From Neobacillus sp. CF12 (GTDB lineage Bacteria > Bacillota > Bacilli > Bacillales > Cytobacillaceae), in the NCBI RefSeq assembly GCF_030348765.1, contig NZ_JAUCEU010000007.1:3903501-3967500 (forward strand): a DNA stretch of 64,000 nt, in the 5' to 3' direction. How positions within the stretch are numbered: the first letter of the stretch is position 1; each line of letters starts with the position of its first letter. The translations under genes and the position numbers were made by a program. Shown in pieces: positions 45,731 to 54,330 of the stretch. A model generated the notes under the pieces. The model was not told where the DNA came from. It did not search any database and saw only the letters and a list, made by a program, of their open reading frames with translations.

Positions 45731-45812
45731 GACGAGCCGACGAGAAGGTTGATTTTTACCTTCTTGGCGGATTGGCTTATGACCCCGAGCCCCTAGGCGC
45801 TGTAGCTAGACA
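45691..45812 (+). repeat. Dispersed repeat, class B copy, overlapping fdhE
   Basis: It starts AAAAGCGGAAGCGCCTTG and ends CTAGGCGCTGTAGCTAGACA. The interior has a GAAGGTTG...ACCTTCTTGG hairpin, CAGGCATAAGACGAGC and GGCTTATGACCCCGAGCC. Its first 40 bases encode the fdhE tail. It shares its interior with 59713-59835 and 60807-60928. Confidence 0.9.
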
Positions 45813-45846
45813 GATAAAACAAACAAATTAAGTAGGTGCATCATTC

Positions 45847-46446
45847 ATGAAAGCCGCGGCTATTATTTTATCAGGTGGAAAATCGAGCAGAATGGGCACG
45901 AACAAGGCTCTCTTAAAACTAAATGAGAAAACGACAATCGAAAGAATGGTTGATAGTCTTAAAATCTATTTTGATGATATCATTCTCGTTACCAATGATT
46001 TGGAAACGTATCAGTTTTTAGGAGTAAAAATGGTGTCCGATCACTATCCTGGAAAGGGACCGCTTGCAGGCTTTCATGCCGGCTTACGTGCTTCGGATTG
46101 TGATGTGAATTTCATTACAGCGTGTGATATGCCGTTTATGTCCGGGGAACTTGCTTCGACCCTTGTAGGTATGATTGACCATCATGATGCCTTAGTTCCA
46201 GTCATTAATGGAAAAATGCAGACTCTATGTGCGGTTTTTCATAAGAAGAGTGTAAATAGAATTGAAGAATGTATTGAAAATGGACGTCTTCCAATAAAAC
46301 ATCTGCTTGATCATTTAAATGTCCTTTATGTAACGGAAAAAGAACTAGAAGCCTACAGCAGCGTTGATATGGAGCGTGTCTTTTTCAATATGAATCACCC
46401 GCATGATTATGAGGATGCAAAAAAGTGGTTGGAAACCGGTAGATAG
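45847..46446 (+). CDS. mobA: Molybdenum cofactor guanylyltransferase MobA
   Basis: The 199-residue protein attaches GMP to molybdopterin, giving the bis-MGD form used by formate dehydrogenase. The nucleotide-binding motif LSGGKSSRMGTNKALL (residues 8-23) is intact, followed by SDHYPGKGPLAGFHAGL and TACDMPFM. It is the first of a Moco run whose genes are tightly spaced. The ribosome site (AAGTAGGTG) is modest. Confidence 0.92.
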   Translation: MKAAAIILSGGKSSRMGTNKALLKLNEKTTIERMVDSLKIYFDDIILVTNDLETYQFLGVKMVSDHYPGKGPLAGFHAGLRASDCDVNFITACDMPFMSGELASTLVGMIDHHDALVPVINGKMQTLCAVFHKKSVNRIEECIENGRLPIKHLLDHLNVLYVTEKELEAYSSVDMERVFFNMNHPHDYEDAKKWLETGR

Positions 46447-46462
46447 GAAGGATGTAAGCACA

Positions 46463-47695
46463 GTGCAATTTTTCAAAGTAAAAACAGTGGAAGAAACCTT
46501 TGCAATGATACAGGAAAAAGTCACTGCAATCAAACATACAGAAGAAGTGCCACTTGAAGAGGCTCTTCATTTAATCCTAGCGGTGCCTGTCACCGCAAAG
46601 GAAAATGTCCCAGGCTTTGACCGCTCAACCGTTGATGGCTATGCTGTTAAAGCAAAGGACACTTACGGTTCATCCGAATCCATGCCGGGATTTTTAACGG
46701 TGGTTGGAGAGGTGAAAATGGGTGAATCGGCGTCTATTCCTGTCGGTCAAGGAGATGCAGTCTATGTCCCAACAGGCGGGATGATTCCCCCAGGAAGTGA
46801 CAGCGTTATCATGATTGAACATTGTGAAGACCATGATGGCCTATTGAACACCTATAAGCCAGTGGCGCCTGGTGAAAATATTATCCGTGCAGGTGAGGAC
46901 ATTCGTGAAGGAGAAATTCTCCTTTCAGAAGGAACGCTGCTTAGACCGCAAGAGATAGGTGCGATTGCTTCCCTTGGAATTAATCAAGTTACAGTCTATC
47001 GAAAACTAAAGGTCGGGTATTTATCATCTGGTGATGAAATTGTTCCCTATCAAACAGAAAAACTTTCAGTTGGCCAAATCCGTGATATTAATTACTTGAC
47101 GATCGCAGGCCTCGCAAAAGAATGGAATGTAGAGGTTGTTTATGGCGGAATTGTTAAGGATGACTTTCAAGAGTTTCAGCAAAAAGCACAGGCATTATAT
47201 AATGAAGTGGATTGCTTAATTCTCTCAGGAGGAAGCTCGGTTGGTGCGAAGGACTACACAACAGATGTCATCTCTTCCCTAGGGGAGCCAGGTGTGTTTG
47301 TCCATGGTATTTCTATTAAACCGGGAAAACCTACTATTCTTGCGATGGCAAATGGAAAACCTGTCATTGGTTTGCCAGGACATCCAGCCTCAGCGATGAT
47401 TATATTCATGCTTTTTGGCGAAAAAATACTTCAAAAGTTAAAAGGTGAAAAAATAGATAAGAAACCAGACCGAATTTTTGCTCGCATTACGAAAAATATT
47501 CCTTCTGCTATGGGCAGGTCTGATTATATACGCGTCCGTCTGTTCGAAAAAGAAGGAGAATGGTGGGCAGAGCCAATTATCGGAAAATCAGGACTCATTA
47601 CGACATTAGTAAAAAGTGATGGAATTGTTGAAATTACTTCAGAAAAAGAGGGTATTTCACAGGGAGACTATGTACCTGTGATTGCAACACGATGA
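46463..47695 (+). CDS. moeA: Molybdopterin molybdenumtransferase MoeA
   Basis: The 410-residue protein inserts molybdate into adenylylated molybdopterin. It has the MoeA domains in order, with PGFDRSTVDGYAV, PTGGMIPPGSDSVIMIEH, SSGDEIV, LSGGSSVGAKDYT, KPGKPTILA and GLPGHPASAMI. GTG 46463 is chosen: GGAAGG lies upstream, and the longer frame from 46403 overlaps mobA. Confidence 0.92.
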   Translation: MQFFKVKTVEETFAMIQEKVTAIKHTEEVPLEEALHLILAVPVTAKENVPGFDRSTVDGYAVKAKDTYGSSESMPGFLTVVGEVKMGESASIPVGQGDAVYVPTGGMIPPGSDSVIMIEHCEDHDGLLNTYKPVAPGENIIRAGEDIREGEILLSEGTLLRPQEIGAIASLGINQVTVYRKLKVGYLSSGDEIVPYQTEKLSVGQIRDINYLTIAGLAKEWNVEVVYGGIVKDDFQEFQQKAQALYNEVDCLILSGGSSVGAKDYTTDVISSLGEPGVFVHGISIKPGKPTILAMANGKPVIGLPGHPASAMIIFMLFGEKILQKLKGEKIDKKPDRIFARITKNIPSAMGRSDYIRVRLFEKEGEWWAEPIIGKSGLITTLVKSDGIVEITSEKEGISQGDYVPVIATR

Positions 47696-47708
47696 GGGGG
47701 ATATATAG

Positions 47709-49631
47709 ATGGACTGCAAAACGTATAAACGAAAAATATATTTAGAAGACAAACCCCGATCGGAAGCAAAGCGAGAAATTCTCGATGCGTTTTCTTTGCC
47801 CCTTGAAAAAGAAATAATTCCAACCACTGATGCTCTTGGCCGTGTAACCGCTGAACCGATTTTTGCAAATGTGTCTATGCCTCATTACCATGCATCCGCC
47901 ATGGATGGGATTGCTGTTATCGCGGAAAAAACCTACCAAGCTCATGAGCAAAATCCTTTGCAGCTTAAATTGGGAAGAGATTTTTCGATCGTAGATACGG
48001 GAAATGCCATTCCTACACCTTATAATGCTGTCATTATGATTGAACATGTAGATATGATTGATGAAGAAACGATTGAAATTATCGAGCCAGCAACACCTTG
48101 GCAGCATATCCGCCCTATTGGAGAGGATATTGTCCAAGAGGAAATGCTATTTCCACAGGGACATATTCTGAGACCTGCTGACTTGGGAGTTCTGTTAGCA
48201 GGACAGCAGCTGCAAATTCCGGTTATCAAAAAGCCAATCGTCACGATTATTCCAACTGGAAACGAACTTGTAGAGGCACATACAACGCTTGCCTCAGGAA
48301 ACATCATTGAATTTAATGGAACAGTATTTGCAAACTTTGTGAAGGATTGGGGCGGCGAACCAAGACTGCATCGGATTGTCAAAGACGATCCTGAAATGAT
48401 TAAGTCTGTTTTGCTAAAAGCAGCGGAAGAATCTGATATTATCGTTATTAATGCTGGCTCATCAGCAGGATCGAAGGATTACACTGTTCATATTATTGGC
48501 GAAATCGGTACTGTTTTTACCCATGGTGTTGCCGCAAGACCTGGCAAGCCTGTTATTTTAGGAAAAATAAATGAGAAAATTGTTGTAGGTGTACCAGGAT
48601 ATCCTGTTTCCGCCTATTTAGCATTAGAATGGTTTGTTCGGCCGCTGATTTGCAAGTATTTGCAAATACCAGAGCCAAAGCGTCAAACACTTACCGTCAA
48701 GCTTGGCCGCCGTATTGTTTCAGCTATGGGTGCTGAGGACTTTATCCGAATGAATATCGGCTATGTGAATGGACAGTTTGTTGCCAATCCGCTGACACGA
48801 GCAGCGGGCGTAACGATGTCCTATGTCAGAGCAGATGGCCTTCTTGTTGTACCAGCCAACGTAATTGGCTATGAACAAGGTGATTTTGCTGAAGTAGAGC
48901 TATTAAGGCCGCTGGAGGAAATCAAAAATGCGATTATGTTTTGTGGCAGCCACGATCTGACCATTGATCTTTTATCCTCACAGGTAAAAAGAGTTCGTGC
49001 AGATATGAAAATCGTTTCTGCACATGTAGGCAGCATGGCTGGTATCATGGCAATTCGAAAAGGAGAGGCCCACGTAGCGGGCATTCATTTGCTTGACCCA
49101 AAGACAAAGCAATATAATATCTCTTATGTAAAGAAAATATTAGCCGGTGTGGATGTTATCCTTTATCCATTTTTAAAAAGAAAGCAAGGCTGGATCTTAC
49201 CAAAAGGAAATCCACTTGAGATAGAAAATGTACTAGACATCATTGAGAAAAAAGCAAACTTTGTTAACCGTCAAAAAGGTGCCGGTACAAGGATTCTGTT
49301 TGATATGCTCCTAGAGGAAATCGGGATTTCTTCAGAAGAAATTATCGGCTACGACCGTGAGATGTTTTCCCATCTAGCTGTAGCAGCTGAAGTAAATGGT
49401 GATATTCATGGTGCAGGACTCGGGATTTATCCAGCGGCAAAAGCGATGGACTTAGACTTTGTTCCTGTAGCAGATGAAGAGTATGATTTATTGATGACGA
49501 GGAGCTTTTATGAAAGTGCGAGCGGCAGGTTGTTAATCGAAATTATACAATCGGCTAATTTTAAAATGCAGGTTGAAAAGATTGGCGGATATGAAGTAGT
49601 GGAAAATGCAGAACCGAAGAATTTGGTCTAA
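47709..49631 (+). CDS. MoeA fused to a periplasmic-binding-like domain
   Basis: The 640-residue protein has a MoeA-type N-terminal part (residues 15-405: MPHYHASAMDGIAV, PTPYNAVIMIEHVD, PTGNELVE, NAGSSAGSKDYT, ARPGKPVILG, GVPGYPVSAYL). A C-terminal PBP-like/LysR-substrate-like domain (about 420-630: MFCGSHDLTIDLLSSQ, RKGEAHVAGIHLLDPKT, LPKGNPLEIENVLDI, FVNRQKGAGTRILFD) follows. The second domain may bind molybdate, tungstate or cofactor. It is a paralogue of the gene 14 bp upstream. AGGGGG lies before the ATG. Confidence 0.88.
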   Translation: MDCKTYKRKIYLEDKPRSEAKREILDAFSLPLEKEIIPTTDALGRVTAEPIFANVSMPHYHASAMDGIAVIAEKTYQAHEQNPLQLKLGRDFSIVDTGNAIPTPYNAVIMIEHVDMIDEETIEIIEPATPWQHIRPIGEDIVQEEMLFPQGHILRPADLGVLLAGQQLQIPVIKKPIVTIIPTGNELVEAHTTLASGNIIEFNGTVFANFVKDWGGEPRLHRIVKDDPEMIKSVLLKAAEESDIIVINAGSSAGSKDYTVHIIGEIGTVFTHGVAARPGKPVILGKINEKIVVGVPGYPVSAYLALEWFVRPLICKYLQIPEPKRQTLTVKLGRRIVSAMGAEDFIRMNIGYVNGQFVANPLTRAAGVTMSYVRADGLLVVPANVIGYEQGDFAEVELLRPLEEIKNAIMFCGSHDLTIDLLSSQVKRVRADMKIVSAHVGSMAGIMAIRKGEAHVAGIHLLDPKTKQYNISYVKKILAGVDVILYPFLKRKQGWILPKGNPLEIENVLDIIEKKANFVNRQKGAGTRILFDMLLEEIGISSEEIIGYDREMFSHLAVAAEVNGDIHGAGLGIYPAAKAMDLDFVPVADEEYDLLMTRSFYESASGRLLIEIIQSANFKMQVEKIGGYEVVENAEPKNLV

Positions 49632-49644
49632 AGAGGTGCTTAAG

Positions 49645-50109
49645 ATGAATTTTCAAATTTCAAAAGAACCGATTGATATACAATCTGTAATAGATAAGGT
49701 CGTTCAGCGAAATGCCGGGGCGATTACTACCTTTATTGGAACCGTTCGTGAATTAACAAAAGGGAAAAAGACGCTATTCTTAATTTACGATGCCTATGAA
49801 GCGATGGCTGTGAAAAAGCTCGAACAAATCGGCCGGGAAATTGAAGAGCGCTGGGCAGGCTCTCAGGTTGCGATTACTCATCGAGTTGGCCGATTGGATA
49901 TCACCGATATTGCGGTTGTGATTGCTGTTTCTACAGCTCACCGTGCCGATTCTTACGATGCCAATCGTTATGCGATTGAGCGGATTAAAGAAATCGTCCC
50001 TATTTGGAAAAAAGAACATTGGGAAGATGGCGAAGAGTGGATGGGCAACCAGCTCGAAACAGTTGCCTATCCTAGCGGAAAGCCAGAGGAGGGCGATTTA
50101 GATGAATAA
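49645..50109 (+). CDS. moaE: Molybdopterin synthase catalytic subunit MoaE
   Basis: The 154-residue large subunit of molybdopterin synthase has the landmarks GAITTFIGTVRE, YDAYEAMAVKKL, HRVGRLDITDIAVVIAVSTAHR and the catalytic-lysine region IVPIWKKEHWEDGEEW. It works with MoaD, whose start overlaps its end by 8 bp. ATG 49645 follows AGAGGTG; the frame start at 49606 lies inside the previous gene. Confidence 0.93.
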   Translation: MNFQISKEPIDIQSVIDKVVQRNAGAITTFIGTVRELTKGKKTLFLIYDAYEAMAVKKLEQIGREIEERWAGSQVAITHRVGRLDITDIAVVIAVSTAHRADSYDANRYAIERIKEIVPIWKKEHWEDGEEWMGNQLETVAYPSGKPEEGDLDE

Positions 50110-50335
50110 AGTATTATTTTTTGCTCATTTGCGTGATGCAGTAGGGGAAGAGTTTCTTCGGGTAGACGCTGCAGGCAAGACTGTTGGAGATTTGAAAGCA
50201 GAATTGGCTGCCAATTACGACCTGCCAAAATTAGATACCGTTATGACTGCTATCAACGAAGAGTTCGCTCAAGACGACGAAGTGATTCAAGAAGGTGATG
50301 AAATAGCCTTTATCCCGCCGGTCAGCGGGGGATGA
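50102..50335 (+). CDS. moaD: Molybdopterin synthase sulfur carrier MoaD
   Basis: The 77-residue ubiquitin-like protein ends FIPPVSGG. The terminal Gly-Gly is activated by MoeB and thiocarboxylated to give sulfur to MoaE. It overlaps moaE by 8 bp. A tandem repeat separates it from moeB. Confidence 0.93.
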   Translation: MNKVLFFAHLRDAVGEEFLRVDAAGKTVGDLKAELAANYDLPKLDTVMTAINEEFAQDDEVIQEGDEIAFIPPVSGG

Positions 50336-50364
50336 GCAGAGGTAAAGTCTGCGATTAGGGGGGT

Positions 50365-50561
50365 TACTCTCGGATAGCGAGGATTTACTCTCGGATAAGC
50401 GGGATTTACTCTCGGATAGCGAGGATTTACTCTCGGATAAGAGGGATTTACTCTCGGATAGCGAGGATTTACTCTCGGATAGCAGGGATTACTCTCGGAT
50501 AGCAGGGATTACTCTCGGATGGCGAGGATTACTCTCGGATAAGCGAAGTTTACTCTCGGAT
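50365..50561. repeat. Second tandem array of TACTCTCGGAT units
   Basis: Ten copies of TACTCTCGGAT start at 50365, 50386, 50407, 50428, 50449, 50470, 50490, 50510, 50530 and 50551: seven-plus 21-bp steps with three 20-bp ones. Linkers are AGCGAGGAT, AAGCGGGAT or AGCAGGGAT-like. It uses the same core as the array at 4455-4833, 46 kb away. It lies between moaD and moeB. Confidence 0.95.
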
Positions 50562-50620
50562 GGTAAGCACCCCCCGAGCAAACCTCAAGTTATAAAGCGA
50601 TTTTGGAAGGGGAATACAGG

Positions 50621-51640
50621 ATGAACGAACGATATTCACGACAGGTCCTCTTTCCAGGAATCGGAAAAGATGGACAGGAGAAAATTCGCTCGAAGCATGT
50701 GTTAATGATTGGGGCCGGGGCCCTTGGTTCAGGGAATGCAGAGATTCTCACTCGGGCCGGGGTAGGCCGACTGACGATTGTTGATCGAGATTATGTCGAG
50801 GAAAGCAATCTGCAGCGCCAGCAGCTCTACACCGAAGAGGATGTGACGGAAAAGCTTCCAAAGGCTGCTGCTGCTGGGAAACGGCTAAAGGCAATTAACG
50901 CAGATGTTGAGATTAGAGCGATCATTGGTGATGCCACTCCGCCTATGCTCGAGGATTTAGTGAAGGATGTCGACATCATTATCGATGCCACCGATAACTT
51001 TGAAACGCGGATGGCGATAAATGATGTTTCACAAAAGTATAATATACCTTGGATATATGGAGCATGTGTCGGCAGTTATGGAATGAGTTTTTCGATTATT
51101 CCTGGAAAGACACCGTGCTTAAATTGTTTGTTACGAACCATCCCGATGCAGGGCTTAACCTGTGATACTGGCGGAATAATCTCGCCTGCGGTCCAAATGG
51201 TTATTGCCCATCAAAGTGCAGAAGCGCTTAAAATGCTCGTCGAGGATTGGGCTGCCGTTCGAACATCGTTTGTCAGCTTTGACTTATGGCGCAACCAATA
51301 TACGAGTTTGAAAATGGGCAAAGCCAAATTTGCCGGCTGTTTATCCTGTGGCGAGGAAAGGACCTATCCATACTTAGAACAGGAAAATATGACAAAAACC
51401 ACTGTTTTATGCGGCCGGGATACGGTGCAAATTCGTCCCTCAACGCAAGGCGGGATATCGCTAGAGAAGTTAGCGGGACAACTTAGTACACTTGGATATG
51501 CTGTAAAAGGAAATCCGTATCTTCTTTCTGTAGAAATGGGCAGCGAGCGGATGGTTATTTTTAACGATGGTCGTGCGCTTATTCATGGAACAAAGGATTT
51601 AACTCATGCCAAATCCATTTATCAAAGAATTTTAGGATAA
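50621..51640 (+). CDS. moeB: Molybdopterin-synthase adenylyltransferase MoeB
   Basis: The 339-residue E1-like enzyme adenylates the MoaD C-terminus. It has the nucleotide-binding GAGALGSGNAEIL (residues 31-43), NLQRQQLYTEED, DATDNFETR, and zinc Cys pairs at 166/169 and 240/243. Cys181 lies in the CDTGGIISP crossover loop. An extra C-terminal 90 residues is as in B. subtilis MoeB. ATG 50621 follows AAGGGG. Confidence 0.9.
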   Translation: MNERYSRQVLFPGIGKDGQEKIRSKHVLMIGAGALGSGNAEILTRAGVGRLTIVDRDYVEESNLQRQQLYTEEDVTEKLPKAAAAGKRLKAINADVEIRAIIGDATPPMLEDLVKDVDIIIDATDNFETRMAINDVSQKYNIPWIYGACVGSYGMSFSIIPGKTPCLNCLLRTIPMQGLTCDTGGIISPAVQMVIAHQSAEALKMLVEDWAAVRTSFVSFDLWRNQYTSLKMGKAKFAGCLSCGEERTYPYLEQENMTKTTVLCGRDTVQIRPSTQGGISLEKLAGQLSTLGYAVKGNPYLLSVEMGSERMVIFNDGRALIHGTKDLTHAKSIYQRILG

Positions 51641-51643
51641 AAA

Positions 51644-51762
51644 GAAAAGCGGAAGTGCCTTGTTCAGCCCCGACAAGCACTGGAGGGCATGTGGGTGAAG
51701 TCTGCACTTTGACTTCATCCGCATGGAAGTGACCTCGAGGGGCTAGGCACTGTAGCTAGACA
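51644..51762 (+). repeat. Dispersed repeat, class A copy after moeB
   Basis: It has the same ends and interior as 44564-44686, with A/T changes in the ends (AAAAGCGGAAGTGCCTTG ... AGGCACTGTAGCTAGACA). The changes in both ends compensate, keeping them complementary (AGTGCC/GGCACT). Confidence 0.9.
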
Positions 51763-51793
51763 AAACCCGTACCTTAATGGTGCGGGTTTTTTC
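51762..51793 (+). terminator. Terminator of the Moco run
   Basis: The stem AAAACCCG/CGGGTTTT, with further inner pairs, is followed by TTTTC. It lies just after the repeat. Confidence 0.85.
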
Positions 51794-51813
51794 TATTATG
51801 ACAAAAACTTACA

Positions 51814-51829
51814 TGTTTCACGTGAAACA
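51814..51829. other. parS chromosome partition site
   Basis: TGTTTCACGTGAAACA is a perfect 16-bp palindrome and fits the Firmicutes parS consensus TGTTNCACGTGAAACA exactly. ParB (Spo0J) loads here to organise the origin region. It lies 80 bp upstream of ywdI in the block syntenic to about the 330-335 degree region of B. subtilis. Confidence 0.92.
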
Positions 51830-51908
51830 ATGAAGGGTGTCGAATTTTTAATTGGAGGAGGAATTTGGTATGATGAGAGAGAGATTGACATAGAGGAGTT
51901 AATTAAAG

Positions 51909-52199
51909 GTGAATATTTCAGTGGATAATTTACTTTCAAAAATGGAAGAGGAATTAAAATTAGCGAAAAGCAGCACAAAGAAAGAAAACTTGCGAGAAAA
52001 AGTTTACTCTATTAAAATATTATGCGAGTTGATACTAGATGACAAACAGGGGCAACAGGAGGCACCAACTACTGTACCTGGTACAGTCTACCAGCCTGTA
52101 CCAATCCAGCCAACCTTTCAACAGCCGGTATCACTAAATCAGCCTAAAAAACTAGAAATGGAAGACGAAGCAAACGGCGATTCGCTGTTTGACTTCTAA
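51909..52199 (+). CDS. ywdI: YwdI-family protein (DUF5327)
   Basis: The 96-residue protein has a helical N-terminal half (VDNLLSKMEEELKLAKSSTKKENLREKVYSIKILCELIL) and a Pro/Gln-rich tail ending DSLFDF. It matches YwdI of B. subtilis by sequence pattern and by its place before ywdK and gerQ. GTG is the start; AGAGGAG lies upstream. The function is unknown. Confidence 0.8.
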   Translation: MNISVDNLLSKMEEELKLAKSSTKKENLREKVYSIKILCELILDDKQGQQEAPTTVPGTVYQPVPIQPTFQQPVSLNQPKKLEMEDEANGDSLFDF

Positions 52200-52205
52200 A
52201 TGATA

Positions 52206-52236
52206 TGCGGAAGCGCCATGGCGCTGGAGCTAAACA
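52206..52236 (+). repeat. Dispersed repeat remnant
   Basis: A short, mostly palindromic form (GCGGAAGCGCCATGGCGCTGGAGCTAAACAT) retains both ends of the element and no interior. It lies between ywdI and ywdK. Confidence 0.65.
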
Positions 52237-52254
52237 TGAAAGAGGGGGAAATTT

Positions 52255-52626
52255 ATGAAAACTTTTATTATCATTGGCGCTATAAACGCTTTTTTAGCTG
52301 TTGCACTTGGAGCTTTCGGAGCACATGGACTAAAGGATAAGGTGGATCCCTATTATCTAGACATTTGGAAAACAGGTGTCACCTATCAAATGTTTCACGC
52401 AACTGGATTGCTAGTTCTTGGGTTGCTGCTAGGTAAAGTTGAGGTTAGTTCATTCTTTACTTGGTCTGGATGGTTGTTTCTTGTCGGAATCATTCTTTTC
52501 AGCGGCAGTCTCTATGTTTTAACTTTAACGAAAATTGGAGTTTTGGGTGCGATAACACCGCTTGGGGGCGTTTGCTTCTTAGCAGGATGGGTATTAATGA
52601 TTATTGGGACTGTGAAAGATTTATAA
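52255..52626 (+). CDS. ywdK: DUF423 membrane protein YwdK
   Basis: The 123-residue protein has four membrane helices with the family motif LGAFGAHGLKDKVDP and YQMFHATGLLVLG. It is a widespread TMEM256/DUF423 protein of unknown function. GAGGGGG lies before the ATG. It is likely co-transcribed with ywdI. Confidence 0.88.
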   Translation: MKTFIIIGAINAFLAVALGAFGAHGLKDKVDPYYLDIWKTGVTYQMFHATGLLVLGLLLGKVEVSSFFTWSGWLFLVGIILFSGSLYVLTLTKIGVLGAITPLGGVCFLAGWVLMIIGTVKDL

Positions 52627-52632
52627 AATAGC

Positions 52633-52668
52633 AAAAAGGCATTGGAATTGGGTTCCAATGCCTTTTAT
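52633..52668. terminator. Bidirectional terminator between ywdK and gerQ
   Basis: A perfect 14-bp stem (52634-52647 with 52653-52666) lies between convergent genes. Confidence 0.9.
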
Positions 52669-52670
52669 TA

Positions 52671-53135
52671 TTATCTTGGCGGATAAGTACCTAAAGCTGG
52701 CGCTCCGGCTGCAAACGGATATTCATATTCAATTTCTTCATCAAACGTAATGTAGTCGATCGGCACCATCGGGATGAGGAAACGTGTTCCAACCTGCGGA
52801 TCACTTAAAATAACATGGTCCCTTCCTGCCGCTTCAATAATACCAACAAATTTCTTAGCATTCCATTGATTGTTGCCCTCAAAGGTTGCATAAACGGTGG
52901 CTAACTTTCCTTTGTTTAATCGTAAAATATTTTCGATGTACGATTGCTCAATTGGCAGCATTGGCTGCTGTTGTGCTGATACAGGAGGCGCTGATGGTAT
53001 TCCTTGTTGTGGAAACTGTGGAAAGCCTTGTTGCTGCCCGCCAGGAAAAAATCCTTGCCCCTGCTGAAATGGAGTTGCTGCTCCTTGTCTCACTTGATAG
53101 GGCTGATACCCTTGTTGATTATAATATTGATTCAT
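52671..53135 (-). CDS. gerQ: Spore coat protein GerQ
   Basis: The 154-residue protein has a Gln/Tyr/Pro/Gly-rich N-terminal tail (residues 1-80) and a C-terminal domain (SYIENILRLNKGKLATVYATFEGN...DHVILSDPQVGTRFLIPMVPIDYITFDEEI) characteristic of GerQ. In B. subtilis GerQ is cross-linked by transglutaminase and holds the cortex-lytic enzyme CwlJ in the coat. ATG 53135 follows AGGAGGGG. Here it is convergent with ywdK, unlike the B. subtilis same-strand order as I remember it. Confidence 0.92.
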   Translation of the reverse strand: MNQYYNQQGYQPYQVRQGAATPFQQGQGFFPGGQQQGFPQFPQQGIPSAPPVSAQQQPMLPIEQSYIENILRLNKGKLATVYATFEGNNQWNAKKFVGIIEAAGRDHVILSDPQVGTRFLIPMVPIDYITFDEEIEYEYPFAAGAPALGTYPPR

Positions 53136-53313
53136 CTTTTCCCCTCCTAAAAAATGACTAAGTAAATGGCCCAACAGTCTATACATACTCCTTTAAGCCC
53201 TAAATGGTGACAATCGGTGAACCCACGGTTGTGAGATGATTTGGAGCTAAAACTTAAGACTCGCTGTTTTATTAGTATGAGGAGGAAAGGGGAAATATGA
53301 CTTAGGAAGTCTA

Positions 53314-53346
53314 CAAAAAAAGTCCTCAGCAAAAGCTGAGAACTTT
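53314..53346 (-). terminator. Terminator of hemQ
   Basis: The stem CTCAGC/GCTGAG with extra pairs (AGT/ACT) has a UUUU loop and is followed by seven U on the minus strand. Confidence 0.85.
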
Positions 53347-53352
53347 CAAAGA

Positions 53353-54096
53353 TTAAACGTGTAAGAAGCGAGATACACTTTCTTCTTCTAATAGGTTTCC
53401 AACAAAGAAAGCACCAAATTCACCGAAGCGTGCACTTACTTCATCAAAACGCATTTCATACACTAACTTTTTGAATTGAAGAACATCTTCAGCAAAAAGC
53501 GTGACGCCCCATTCGTAATCGTCAAAGCCAACAGAGCCTGTAATAATCTGTTTCACTTTTCCTGCATATGTACGGCCAATCATTCCGTGGCTGCGCATCA
53601 TGTTACGGCGCTCTTCCATCGGAAGCATGTACCAGTTGTCGCTGCCTTGACGGCGCTTGTCCATTGGATAGAAGCAAACATGCTTCGTTCTTGGTAACTT
53701 AGGATATAAACGAGCAAGAATTTGTGGATTCTGATATGGATCCTCACCAGCAGGCAAGTAGTTGCTTAGTTCAACCACTGATACATAAGAATGAGCTGGA
53801 ACTGTGAATTCTGCTAATTTCGTTTTATTAAATTCTGTTTCGATTTCGTTTAGTTCTTCCATTGTTGGGCGTAAGATCATCATCATGAAATCAGCTTTTT
53901 GTCCAACAATTGTATATAAAGCATGGCTGCCCTCGTTACGTTCTTGCGTGTGATTCCACTTTTCAACTAGACTTAAAAACTCGTGAATGGCCGATTGACG
54001 TTCATCACTTGAGAGCATCTTCCAAGTTGTCCAATCAACCGTACGGAAATCATGCAAACAATACCAGCCATCAAGCGTTTGAGCTGCTTCACTCAT
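53353..54096 (-). CDS. hemQ: Coproheme decarboxylase HemQ
   Basis: The 247-residue chlorite-dismutase-like protein converts coproheme to haem b, the last step of the Gram-positive pathway. Landmarks are [54 protein letters not shown] (proximal His region) and [18 protein letters not shown] 54096 follows TAGGAGTG; the upstream frame extension lacks a site. It is divergent from pta, as in B. subtilis ywfI-pta. The haem made here would serve NosC and the cytochrome b. Confidence 0.93.
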   Translation of the reverse strand: MSEAAQTLDGWYCLHDFRTVDWTTWKMLSSDERQSAIHEFLSLVEKWNHTQERNEGSHALYTIVGQKADFMMMILRPTMEELNEIETEFNKTKLAEFTVPAHSYVSVVELSNYLPAGEDPYQNPQILARLYPKLPRTKHVCFYPMDKRRQGSDNWYMLPMEERRNMMRSHGMIGRTYAGKVKQIITGSVGFDDYEWGVTLFAEDVLQFKKLVYEMRFDEVSARFGEFGAFFVGNLLEEESVSRFLHV

Positions 54097-54268
54097 TAAA
54101 ATCACTCCTAAATAATCATTCTTCTTATTAACAATCTTTACTATATCATAGTTTGACCAAGACACGCTCGAATAAACCACCATGGATAATTTTTCGAAAA
54201 AAGGTGAATAGTAAACAGGTATGAAGTTTTTTGAAAAAAACAACATTTAGATGAAAACGCTACCTTAG

Positions 54269-54296
54269 TTGAAATTTTTAACAGGTAAAGTATGCT
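54269..54296 (+). promoter_or_regulatory. Sigma-A-like promoter of pta
   Basis: TTGAAA (54269-54274) and TATGCT (54291-54296) are separated by 16 bp, 35 bp before the GTG start. Confidence 0.5.
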
Positions 54297-54330
54297 TGAA
54301 ATAAGTAGTTTTATTTAGGGAGGATTTAAT

